DNA of 64,000 bases from Gammaproteobacteria bacterium (GTDB taxonomy: Bacteria > Pseudomonadota > Gammaproteobacteria > Burkholderiales > Nitrosomonadaceae). A program made the position numbers and the translations under genes. The notes under the pieces were generated by a model. That model saw only the letters and a list, made by a program, of their open reading frames with translations, did no database searches and was not told the DNA's origin. How positions within the stretch are numbered: position 1 is the first letter of the stretch; each line of letters begins with the position of its first letter. Of this stretch, positions 9,600 through 17,206 are shown one piece after another. The DNA lies in assembly GCA_015709635.1 (NCBI GenBank), contig CP054180.1:992001-1056000 (forward strand). Direction: 5' to 3'.

Positions 9600-10247
9600 T
9601 TGTATATAGTTTCCCTGAGAATCAGATTGTGATTTACTGTTTATAAACAGTTGGAGGAGGTTATAAATGGTGAAGCGCTATGGATTACGGGACGATCAAT
9701 GGCAACGGATTGAGCACTTGTTATCGGGCCGCAAGCAAACAGTTGGTGTAACAGCCAAGGATAACAGGCTATTTGTTGAAGCTGTTTTGTACCGCTACCG
9801 TGCTGGGATACCATGGCGTGATCTGCCGGAGCGTTTGGGAGATTGGAACAACATAGCCCGCCGTCATCGCCGCTGGTCGGAAAGCGGCGTATGGGAAAGG
9901 GTTTTCACGTATTTGGCCGAAGATGCTGATAATGAGTATGCGATGATCGATAGTACAATCATCCGTGTTCATCAGCATGCTGCGGGGGCAAAAGGGGGAA
10001 CAGGGAAACGGAGTGTATTGGGCGCAGCAAAGGCGGACTGAGCACAAAAATACACGTAACCTGTGATGCTCTTGGCAACCCGACCGGTTTTCATCTTACA
10101 CCGGGGCAAGCTCATGATCTTCAAGGTGCGGATGTTTTATTGCCGGACATTCTGACGTGTATAGAATCTTTTCTGGCCGATAAAGCGTATGATGCGGCGG
10201 AGCGGATTCTTGATCGGTTAAAGAACGCCGGGATTCGGGCCGTCACC
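9600..10247 (+). mobile_element. Truncated IS5-family (IS427 group) element
   Basis: The left boundary is approximate; the right boundary is where IS5 homology ends abruptly next to an IS200/IS605 fragment. The element retains orfA and roughly the first 70 codons of the orfB frame. The last third, including the conserved end of the catalytic domain and the right inverted repeat, is gone, so it cannot move by itself. Confidence 0.7.
9667..10041 (+). pseudogene. IS5-family transposase, orfA part
   Basis: 124 aa with the DUF4096-type N-terminal domain (LRDDQWQRIEHLLSGRK, YRAGIPWRDLPERLGDWN) and the start of the DDE domain (MIDSTIIRVHQHAAGAKGG). A strong ribosome-binding site GGAGGAGG precedes ATG 9667. 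The remaining domain lies in the -1 frame (GLSTKIHVTCDALGNPTGFH) up to about 10247. A shift at the AAAAGGGGG tract would join them, as in IS427-type elements that use programmed frameshifting. The downstream truncation makes it a pseudogene. Confidence 0.75.
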
Positions 10248-10249
10248 AG

Positions 10250-10546
10250 TTGAAGTTCATGGAGATCGGTACGGATAAGGATCATGTGCATTTTCTGGTG
10301 CGGTCGGTTCCCGCATACAGTGTCACAAGACTGGTAATACTGATCAAGAGCATCACGGCGCGGGAGGTGTTTCGCTTGTGCCCTCATGTGAAGAAACAGT
10401 TGTGGGGCGGGGAATTCTGGACTGATGGTTATTTCGTCAGCACAGTTGGCCGTCATGGCGATGAGGACACAATAAGAAATTACGTTAGAAAGCAGGGAGA
10501 TGTCTATCAGCAGTTATACGAAGACAGACAACTCGCTCTCTTCTGA
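10250..10546 (+). pseudogene. IS200/IS605 TnpA Y1 transposase, 3' part
   Basis: 98 codons carry the HUH metal-binding motif (DHVHFLV) and the region of the nucleophilic tyrosine (IRNYVRKQGD) of the IS200-type single-strand transposase. About 50 N-terminal residues are missing where the sequence abuts the IS5 fragment, and the first codon is not a natural start. It is most likely a remnant. Confidence 0.78.
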
Positions 10547-10548
10547 TA

Positions 10549-10568
10549 CCCCGCTGCTTGCGGCGGGG
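10549..10568 (+). repeat. Right-end hairpin of the IS200/IS605 fragment
   Basis: CCCCGC (10549-10554) pairs with GCGGGG (10563-10568) two bases after the tnpA stop. Subterminal hairpins of this kind are the recognition structures of IS200/IS605 TnpA, so the right end of the element is preserved. Confidence 0.6.
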
Positions 10569-10574
10569 TTGTTC

Positions 10575-10743
10575 ATTGACAGATGTTCACGGTAATACAT
10601 CCGCCGTATCTTTGCATACATAACCATGGTAATCACCTCTTGAATTCTCCCGCCTAAAATTTAGGCAAGATACGTGAATTACCTGGTCAGTTTTCAACCG
10701 GTACAACTAGGCTTTTAGTGTCAAGTTTCGATCGGTGTCAACA
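10575..10743 (-). mobile_element. IS21-family left-end fragment
   Basis: Read on the minus strand, this stretch closely matches the first about 170 bases of the IS21 element at 42123-42291. It has the terminal TGTTGACA, the block GAAAACTGACCAGGTAATTC, the region around GGCGGGAGAATT, and the first codons of istA up to the codons for EHLS. Only this left end remains, in opposite orientation to the other copy. Confidence 0.85.
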
Positions 10744-10950
10744 CGTGTCTTTTGGCGGCTTGCTCTTCGTTTCTCGTCAATTCTTTCTGTACCATTCTTG
10801 CAAAATTGACTAGGTTTTGTGACGGGTAAGCATCCTGAACATCATAGTCTTGAAAAATTCAGCAATCCAGCAAGCATTCAATTCACTGCTTCCTGTTTCT
10901 TCAAAATATGTTTCCGCTGCTAACTTGATGTAGTCTGATAATTTATGCAT
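10744..10950 (-). pseudogene. Frameshifted gene adjoining the IS21 fragment
   Basis: ATG 10950 starts MHKLSDYIKLAAETYFEE and stays protein-like up to LNACWIAEF. It then continues only in another frame as DYDVQDAYPSQNLVNF and QKELTRNEEQAAKRHV, ending exactly at the IS21 terminal TGTTGACA. Both halves have coding-like composition, so one gene probably suffered a frameshift and an IS21 insertion. No family recognised. Confidence 0.45.
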
Positions 10951-11053
10951 CGCATCAGCTTATAGGCTTTAAACTGGTACATTTTACTTCGCTATTTGCA
11001 CGGATACAGGTGGTTAAATGAAACTGCCCGATTTTATCGGGCAGTTCCGATTC

Positions 11054-11787
11054 TTATGCAACTTGTTTTCTACTACGTGCAGAGAATCCTAGCAATCCTA
11101 ATCCAGCCAGCAGCATGGCGTAAGTTTCAGGCTCAGGAACTGCACTGACAAACGAAATATCTACGCTGACTCCATCCAATGAACCGAATGATTGCCCGGC
11201 GCTTTTGGAGAAGGCGAATACCAGTGTATCCCCGGCAATCACAGCCAAATTATTGCCGCTCAAATGCCATGGGGTTGACCTGTCACCATAAGACGAGTTT
11301 GAAATCGCGGCTGAACCGAGAGATGAACCGCCTAATGAAACAGAAACATCATTTGATCGGTTGACTACCGAATGCGAGTACCAAATATCGCTGGTGAAAT
11401 CGATATTTCCAGTTGTGGGCGCGGTCCAAACAATAAATAACGGATCTCCGCCGTTTGGGCTATGAACGATTACATCGCCTGCAAGGAAATCGGCATTGGT
11501 TTCTCCAGCGCTGCTGCCGTTAACTGCAGCTTTTATAACATCCGGTGTGTTTGTCCACAAATCAGGGCCCGTGCCAAAATATCCGGAAGTTGTGGCGGGA
11601 TAAAGCGGGTTGCCATTATTTAATGGAATTTGCGGTGTTAACAAAGTGGTGCCTTGTGAAAACGACCATGCGCCATTTGGATTACTGGTGTTACTGAAAT
11701 CATTTGATAGATTGTAGCTTGTAGCTGCGGAAGCAAACATAGGGACTGCAAGCGACATGCCAATCAGGTATTTATAAATTTTTTCAT
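11054..11787 (-). pseudogene. PEP-CTERM exported protein with frameshifted start
   Basis: The long frame (11054-11758) ends with a PEP-CTERM sorting signal: VPEPETYAMLLAGLGLLGF then a basic RSRK tail. Such proteins are sorted by exosortase and found in exopolysaccharide-forming betaproteobacteria. The ORF ATG at 11758 lies inside the signal peptide. The natural start seems to be ATG 11787, which has a GAGGT ribosome-binding site. From there the frame is correct only if the A6 run (11779-11784 on the plus strand) were A7, giving a good signal peptide (MKKIYKYLIGMSLAV). This may be a sequencing error, a real mutation or slippage. Confidence 0.7.
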
Positions 11788-11996
11788 TTCTACCTCAACT
11801 GTAGATTTAGGTTCTAGAGAGACTTGAAAATTTGCACTAAAACAAAGTGGCAATTTTACCGGATCATCTTATTTTAAATATATTCTTGCTGCAATTCCCT
11901 ATTTGCTCTTTTGTCCAGTACAAATATCCTATTTTTAGGGGTGTTAGAAACATGGGAAATTGATTGTCAATCATCCATGACTGAGTTCAGCCTTAC
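11788..11996. other. Upstream region of the PEP-CTERM gene, no gene seen
   Basis: AT-rich. It should hold the promoter of the minus-strand PEP-CTERM gene. The plus-strand frame opening at 11911 has no coding character. Confidence 0.4.
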
Positions 11997-12425
11997 TTAT
12001 TTCTCCGTCGTACTGGCTTTAGCCATGAATCTGGCTTGCACGACTTTGTTAAAAATTTCATCCAATGCTTCGCTTACATTGATGATCGCTTCTTGCATGG
12101 CGATATGCAATCTTGCCAGGTATTTCCATCAGTTGAGACGAAGCCGGATTGTTCTAAAAGTTTTCGCGGGTAGTTGTATTACTTCTTAAGTTTTGATTTT
12201 CGCAATTTGCGTCGAATGATCAGGGATTGATTTCCGTTCCAGCGAAATGAAATACCGGAGAATCTGATGGCCTTTTCGTTGTTTTGACCATGGCTAGTTC
12301 TTTGGCCATGTCGAGGGTTAGGTGGTATTCGGTGAGGTGCTTGCCTGCCTTGCCGTCAGACTTATTACTCAAAATCTTGTCAAATTGATCTGGATTTTTC
12401 AGAATTGCGGAACAAACAGGAGAAA
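11997..12425 (-). pseudogene. AntA/AntB-type phage antirepressor remnant
   Basis: On the minus strand, a stretch near 12260-12400 encodes HLTEYHLTLDMAKELAMV, the signature of AntA/AntB antirepressor N-terminal domains, followed by degenerate sequence and stop codons. Further on, a 33-codon frame (ATG 12098 to TAA 11997) begins MQEAIINVSEALDEIF. These are read as pieces of a decayed prophage gene. The remnant lies immediately beyond the 3' end of tRNA-Leu, a typical phage attachment position. Confidence 0.5.
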
Positions 12426-12460
12426 TTTTTGGTTGAGAAAGTTGTGTAACCTGTTGTTTT

Positions 12461-12550
12461 TGGTGCCCGGGGCCGGAATCGAACCGGCACGGGCGGTTTA
12501 GGCCCGAGGGATTTTAAGTCCCTTGTGTCTACCAATTTCACCACCCGGGC
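12461..12550 (-). tRNA. tRNA-Leu (anticodon TAA)
   Basis: 90 bases including the encoded CCA. The acceptor GCCCGGG pairs with CCCGGGC. The T arm contains GGTTCGATTCC, a long variable arm is typical of class II tRNA, and the anticodon loop reads TTAA with anticodon TAA. It is the last of three minus-strand tRNA genes. Confidence 0.95.
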
Positions 12551-12568
12551 GATGGAGTAATAGATGGG

Positions 12569-12642
12569 TGGAGGCGGGGGTCGGAATCGAACCGGCGTAG
12601 ACGGCTTTGCAGGCCGCTGCATGACCACTCTGCCACCCCGCC
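12569..12642 (-). tRNA. tRNA-Cys (anticodon GCA)
   Basis: 74 bases including CCA. The acceptor GGCGGGG pairs with the CCCCGCC near the 3' end. The anticodon arm reads CCTGCAAAG, giving anticodon GCA. It lies 18 bases upstream of tRNA-Leu in the same transcription unit. Confidence 0.95.
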
Positions 12643-12754
12643 ATTATTGCATAACTTCTATGTGTGCCGCTAATCCTGTGGAAAAAGCCGGTAAGGAATT
12701 ATTCGATTTCCAGCAATTCGTCAATTTTTCAAAAGAGCCATTTCTCAAGGGAAA

Positions 12755-12829
12755 TGGAGCGGGAAACGAGGCTCGAACTCGCGACCCCAACCTTGGCAAG
12801 GTTGTGCTCTACCACTGAGCTATTCCCGC
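12755..12829 (-). tRNA. tRNA-Gly (anticodon GCC)
   Basis: About 75 bases including CCA. The acceptor GCGGGAA pairs with TTCCCGC, the D arm is AGCTCAGTGGTAGAGC, and the anticodon arm CTTGCCAAG gives anticodon GCC. It is the first of a Gly-Cys-Leu cluster, an order commonly seen in betaproteobacteria. Confidence 0.95.
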
Positions 12830-13022
12830 GCTATGAAGTTACTGCGTGATTGGAATCACTTCAGAAACAAAGGGTGGATTATAGAGATGCTGTGCGTTTT
12901 GTCAAGAAATGCAAACCTAGAATGGGAAGAAAAGTCTCTCCAGATTGTAAACCGGTTATCGGGATGCGGAATAATGGTATCGTATGCAGTATGTGTCCCC
13001 GAATGTTTCAGACTGAAAAAGA

Positions 13023-13310
13023 ATGCAACCGACTGTAATTATCAATCAACATCGCAATACTGCAATTATTGTGGGAACAAGCGGGAAGAAATTGCTGGTT
13101 ATCAAGTTAGGAAAAGGGAGACTGACCATAACTGCGGTCTTGCCAAAGGAAATCAATATCCAGGGTTATACCGTCAGTAATTACTCACCGGCGCTGGCGG
13201 CGCAGTCATATTTGCAGCATGGTGCGGGAGTCAGTGAAAAAGCAAGAAAATTGCTGGAAAAAATAGCAAGCAGTGAGTTTTCCGATCAGCTGACTTTCAC
13301 GGTGGATTAA
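13023..13310 (+). CDS. Hypothetical protein
   Basis: 95 aa, beginning MQPTVIINQHRNTAIIV. It has no signal peptide or membrane segment. It has an alternating beta-rich first half (LLVIKLGKGRLTITAV) and a C-terminal helix (SEKARKLLEKIA). A weak A/G-rich ribosome-binding site precedes the start. It lies between the tRNA cluster and the convergent serine acetyltransferase gene. I do not recognise the family, but residue composition looks like a real small protein. Confidence 0.45.
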   Translation: MQPTVIINQHRNTAIIVGTSGKKLLVIKLGKGRLTITAVLPKEINIQGYTVSNYSPALAAQSYLQHGAGVSEKARKLLEKIASSEFSDQLTFTVD

Positions 13311-13356
13311 CAATATCCTTGATTTGATTATCGATCGATATCCGGTAAATCGATCA

Positions 13357-14319
13357 CTAAATCCCCGCGCCGCCTTCGAATACTTCCGTGCGGGTCTGTG
13401 CTTGCATGATATGGCTGCCGGGCGGAATACTGTGTGTCAGCCACACATTACCGCCGATCGTGGAGCCGCGACCGATCGTGATACGCCCGAGAACCGTGGC
13501 GCCGGCATAAATCACCACATCATCTTCAACGATGGGATGCCGCAAATTGCCTTTCACCAGTATGCCATGCTCATCAACGGGAAAACGTTTGGCGCCCAGA
13601 GTCACCGCCTGATACAGCCGGACATTGCGGCCGATAATGGCAGTCTCGCCGATTACGACACCGGTACCGTGATCGATAAAAAAGCTTTCACCGATTTGAG
13701 CGCCCGGATGTATTTCGATACCGGTCAGCGAATGGGCGATTTCGGATATCATGCGCGCTATCAGCGGCACGCCCAATTGATGCAATTCATGACCGATGCG
13801 GTAATGAATGATCGCGATAACGCCCGGATAGCATACCAGCACGTCGTCGATACTGCGCGCCGCCGGGTCACCCTCGTAGGCGGCGCGGATGTCGCTTTCC
13901 AGCAAACTGCGTATTTTGGGTAACTGTTTGGCGAATGTGTTCGCAATGACTGCAGCTCGTTCGCGAATCGCATGAACGGCAGTTTCCTGCTCTGAAACAA
14001 AATGGAGTTCGTGGTGAATCTGCTCGAGCAAGTCGCGCAATGTCACATCCAAGGTATGACCCACGTAATAATCAATCCCTTCACCAGAGATGCTCGGTGC
14101 GCCCAGGCGATTGGGAAATAAAGCCGCGCTCAGTTTCTCGATGATCGCCGCCAGCGCTTTGCGGGCAGGCAGTCTGGGCGGATTGTTCAGCCTTTGCCGG
14201 TGTTCCAATGATGCCACGCGCAACGCGCGCAACTGGGAAACGATATTATCGATTTCCAGGCGGTTAATTTCCGAAGCCGATTCACCATACCCTTTAAGGT
14301 CGCGCATCATACCGTCCAT
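13357..14319 (-). CDS. Serine O-acetyltransferase, EpsC type
   Basis: 320 aa. The N-terminal helical domain is followed by the left-handed beta-helix of hexapeptide repeats: GIEIHPGAQIGESFFIDHGTG then VVIGETAIIG and VVIYAGATVLG. The catalytic DHG and neighbouring His residues are present. It acetylates serine to O-acetylserine, the carbon acceptor for sulfide in cysteine synthesis. The length and N-terminus fit the EpsC/SrpH branch rather than the about 270-aa CysE. It is the last gene of the sulfur locus, 45 bases after cysA. In other bacteria this enzyme type is encoded beside family 2A encapsulins. Confidence 0.88.
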   Translation of the reverse strand: MDGMMRDLKGYGESASEINRLEIDNIVSQLRALRVASLEHRQRLNNPPRLPARKALAAIIEKLSAALFPNRLGAPSISGEGIDYYVGHTLDVTLRDLLEQIHHELHFVSEQETAVHAIRERAAVIANTFAKQLPKIRSLLESDIRAAYEGDPAARSIDDVLVCYPGVIAIIHYRIGHELHQLGVPLIARMISEIAHSLTGIEIHPGAQIGESFFIDHGTGVVIGETAIIGRNVRLYQAVTLGAKRFPVDEHGILVKGNLRHPIVEDDVVIYAGATVLGRITIGRGSTIGGNVWLTHSIPPGSHIMQAQTRTEVFEGGAGI

Positions 14320-14364
14320 CCTTGTTCGTTAATGAGTTACTGAGCAAAATCTGAAAACCCTGTT

Positions 14365-15453
14365 TCAATGCCTTAAATGGCTCTGCGTATAGTTGGGAAA
14401 CAAATCGAGCCGTCGCGGCTTGATAAACACTTTGTCGCCTTTCGCCAGTTGCAATTCGCGAAAACGCTCTTTACTGATTTCAGCGTGCACCGGATTTTTT
14501 TCTGTATCGTTCTCGCGCACCAATTCCAGCCGCACAATTGGTCCGATGGACAGCACATGTACGATTTGCGCCGCCAGTGCCGCTTCACCGTTACGCGTAC
14601 GCTCCACCTCGATTTCATGCGGGCGCACATACGCAATGGCGGCCAGTTCCTCCGCTTCGGCGTGTTCCGGCGCATCCACCTCGATGTCGCCGATCCAGGC
14701 GCGACCGCGGTGCAGGCGGCCGTGGAATAAGTTCACGTTGCCGAGAAATTCATAGACAAACGGACTGGCCGGTTGCTCGTACACTTCATCCGGTGTGCCG
14801 ACTTGCTCGATCCGGCCTTCGTTCATGACCACCACGCGGTCGGCGACTTCGAGCGCTTCCTCCTGGTCATGCGTGACGAAAACGCTGGTGATATGCATAT
14901 CGTCGTGCAGGCGGCGCAACCAGGAACGCAATTCCTTGCGCACTTTGGCGTCCAATGCGCCGAAAGGCTCGTCCAGCAATAACACTTTCGGTTCCACCGC
15001 CAGCGCCCGCGCCAGGGCAATGCGCTGGCGCTGGCCACCGGAGAGCTGATGCGGATAACGATCCGCCAGCCAATCCAGTTGCACCAGATGCAGTAATTGC
15101 ATGACGCGTTCGCGGATTTCCGCTTTGGACGGGCGGAATTCTTTAGGCCGCACGCGCAAACCGAATGCGACGTTCTCGAAAATCGTCATATTGCGGAACA
15201 GGGCGTAATGCTGAAAAACGAACCCGACCTGGCGCTCGCGCACATGCTGGTTGGTGGCGTCTTTGCCATGAAATAACACTTGTCCGCTATCGGCGGTTTC
15301 CAGCCCTGCGATTACGCGCAGTAACGTGGTTTTGCCGGAACCCGAGGGACCCAGCAACGCCAATAGCTCACCGGAGTGCACTTGCAAGCTGACATCGCGC
15401 AGCGCGGTGAATGTGCCGAATTGTTTGGAAAGACTCATAACTTCAATACTCAT
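14365..15453 (-). CDS. cysA: Sulfate/thiosulfate ABC transporter ATP-binding subunit CysA
   Basis: 362 aa. Walker A is [12 protein letters not shown], the Q-loop region is [11 protein letters not shown], the ABC signature is [15 protein letters not shown], Walker B is [16 protein letters not shown], and the switch His is in [10 protein letters not shown]. The C-terminal domain with [11 protein letters not shown] is typical of CysA. It powers sulfate import with CysT and CysW. Its ATG overlaps the cysW stop by 4 bases (ATGA), indicating translational coupling. Confidence 0.95.
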   Translation of the reverse strand: MSIEVMSLSKQFGTFTALRDVSLQVHSGELLALLGPSGSGKTTLLRVIAGLETADSGQVLFHGKDATNQHVRERQVGFVFQHYALFRNMTIFENVAFGLRVRPKEFRPSKAEIRERVMQLLHLVQLDWLADRYPHQLSGGQRQRIALARALAVEPKVLLLDEPFGALDAKVRKELRSWLRRLHDDMHITSVFVTHDQEEALEVADRVVVMNEGRIEQVGTPDEVYEQPASPFVYEFLGNVNLFHGRLHRGRAWIGDIEVDAPEHAEAEELAAIAYVRPHEIEVERTRNGEAALAAQIVHVLSIGPIVRLELVRENDTEKNPVHAEISKERFRELQLAKGDKVFIKPRRLDLFPNYTQSHLRH

Positions 15454-16328
15454 TCTTCACCTCGTTGTTTTTGGTATTGCTGGTTGCGAAACTCAATCAG
15501 TGTTTTTAGCGCCAGCGTGATCAGCGCCAGTAAGGCAAGCAGCGAAGCCACGGCGAACGCAGCAGCAAAGTTGTATTCGTTGTAGAGAATCTCGACGTGC
15601 AGCGGCAATGTATTGGTGCTGCCGCGAATATGGCCGGATACTACCGACACCGCGCCGAATTCGCCCATCGCGCGCGCGTTGCACAAAATGGCGCCGTACA
15701 ACAGACCCCATTTGATATTCGGCAAGGTGATCTGATAAAAGGTTTGCCAGCCGCTGGCACCCAATACCACCGCGGCTTCCTCTTCTTCGGTGCCTTGCGC
15801 TTGCATGAGCGGGATCAATTCGCGCGCGATGAACGGCACGGTGATGAAAACGGTTGCCAGCACGATGCCGGGGACGGCGAAAATAATTTTAAAATCGTGC
15901 TCCGCTAACCACGGACCCAGCCAGCCTTGCAAGCCGAATACCAGTACGTAAATCAAGCCGGATACTACCGGCGAAACGGAGAACGGCAAGTCGATCAATG
16001 TGATCAGCAGATTTTTGCCGCGAAATTCAAATTTGGCGATGGCCCAGGCTGCGGCGATACCGAATACCAGATTGAGCGGCACGGCGATAGCCGCCACCGT
16101 GAGCGTCAGTTTGATCGCGGAAACCGCATCGGGATCGGTGATTGCCGCCAGATAAACATCCACGCCTTTTTTGAGCGCTTCATAAAAAACCGAAATCAGC
16201 GGAACAAACAGAAATAACGTCAAAAATACCAACGCCAATCCGATCAAGGAGCGGCGCACCCAGACAGGTTCTTGCGTGGCGCGCTGGCGGAAAGTTGCAT
16301 TGGAAACGGGAAAGGTAAGCGTGGCCAT
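15450..16328 (-). CDS. cysW: Sulfate ABC transporter permease CysW
   Basis: The preferred start is ATG 16328, preceded by GAGGA, giving 292 aa; a TTG at 16340 is less likely. About six membrane segments and the EAA loop ([20 protein letters not shown] and [19 protein letters not shown]) contact Cys[17 protein letters not shown] is typical of CysW. It lies 8 bases after the cysT stop and overlaps cysA. Confidence 0.93.
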   Translation of the reverse strand: MATLTFPVSNATFRQRATQEPVWVRRSLIGLALVFLTLFLFVPLISVFYEALKKGVDVYLAAITDPDAVSAIKLTLTVAAIAVPLNLVFGIAAAWAIAKFEFRGKNLLITLIDLPFSVSPVVSGLIYVLVFGLQGWLGPWLAEHDFKIIFAVPGIVLATVFITVPFIARELIPLMQAQGTEEEEAAVVLGASGWQTFYQITLPNIKWGLLYGAILCNARAMGEFGAVSVVSGHIRGSTNTLPLHVEILYNEYNFAAAFAVASLLALLALITLALKTLIEFRNQQYQKQRGEE

Positions 16329-16336
16329 GGTGATCC

Positions 16337-17170
16337 TCAAGAGTCAATACTGCGGCGCCGGCTCCACCATTGCAGCAGATTGATAATCAGCAACAGAATG
16401 AATGAAATGACCAGCATCACCACCGACAACGCGGTAGCACCGGCGTAGTCATACTGCTCCAGCTTGGTGATAATCAGCAGCGGTGTGATTTCGGAAATCA
16501 TCGGCATGTTGCCGGCGATAAAAATGACCGATCCGTATTCACCGACGGCGCGCGCAAACGCCAGTGCAAAGCCGGTGATCAAGGCCGGGAAGAGTGCCGG
16601 AAAAATGACCCGCGCGAAGGTTTGCCAGCGGTTGGCGCCGAGTGTGGCAGCTGCTTCTTCCAGCTCGGCTTCGATATCCTCGAGCACCGGTTGCACCGTG
16701 CGCACCACGAAGGGCAGACCGATAAAAGTCAGCGCCACAAAAATTCCCAGCGGTGTGAAAGCCACTTTGATGCCCAAGGGTTCAAGAAACTGCCCGATCC
16801 AGCCATTGCCCGCGTACAGCGCGGTGAGCGAAATGCCGGCTACGGCGGTCGGCAGAGCGAACGGCAGATCGACCAAGGCATCGATAATTTTCTTCCCGGG
16901 AAAATCGTAGCGCACCAGTACCCACGCCACCAGAAGACCGCATGTCGCATTCACCAGCGCAGCCGCGAACGATGCGCCGAAGGTCAGCCGGTAGGAAGCT
17001 AAAACGCGCGGTGTGGTGACAATCGTCCAGAATTCCATCCAGGTTAATTCGGCAGTGCGGATAAAGGCCGCCGATAGCGGAATCAGGACGATCAGGCTCA
17101 GATACAACAAGGTGAATCCCAGCGCCAGATTGAAGCCCGGCAAAATGCTGTATTGCTTAAAAGTACTCAC
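16337..17170 (-). CDS. cysT: Sulfate ABC transporter permease CysT (CysU)
   Basis: 277 aa with six membrane segments and the EAA loop [20 protein letters not shown]. The block [14 protein letters not shown] is diagnostic for CysT/CysU. It pairs with CysW to form the sulfate channel in the inner membrane. It begins 36 bases after the cysteine desulfurase stop, so the transporter genes are downstream members of the encapsulin operon. Confidence 0.93.
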   Translation of the reverse strand: MSTFKQYSILPGFNLALGFTLLYLSLIVLIPLSAAFIRTAELTWMEFWTIVTTPRVLASYRLTFGASFAAALVNATCGLLVAWVLVRYDFPGKKIIDALVDLPFALPTAVAGISLTALYAGNGWIGQFLEPLGIKVAFTPLGIFVALTFIGLPFVVRTVQPVLEDIEAELEEAAATLGANRWQTFARVIFPALFPALITGFALAFARAVGEYGSVIFIAGNMPMISEITPLLIITKLEQYDYAGATALSVVMLVISFILLLIINLLQWWSRRRSIDS

Positions 17171-17206
17171 TCGAAAATTCCTTGTGGTATTTGCATCCAG
17201 TCATGG

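Noticed and set aside
11911..12189. Plus-strand 92-codon frame
   Set aside because: It is the antisense shadow of the antirepressor remnant, whose minus-strand reading shows a recognisable family signature.
12833..13180. Long plus-strand frames after the tRNA cluster
   Set aside because: They begin inside or just after the tRNA-Gly gene, overlap each other in different frames and have no ribosome-binding site or protein-like composition. Only the later 13023-13310 frame was kept.
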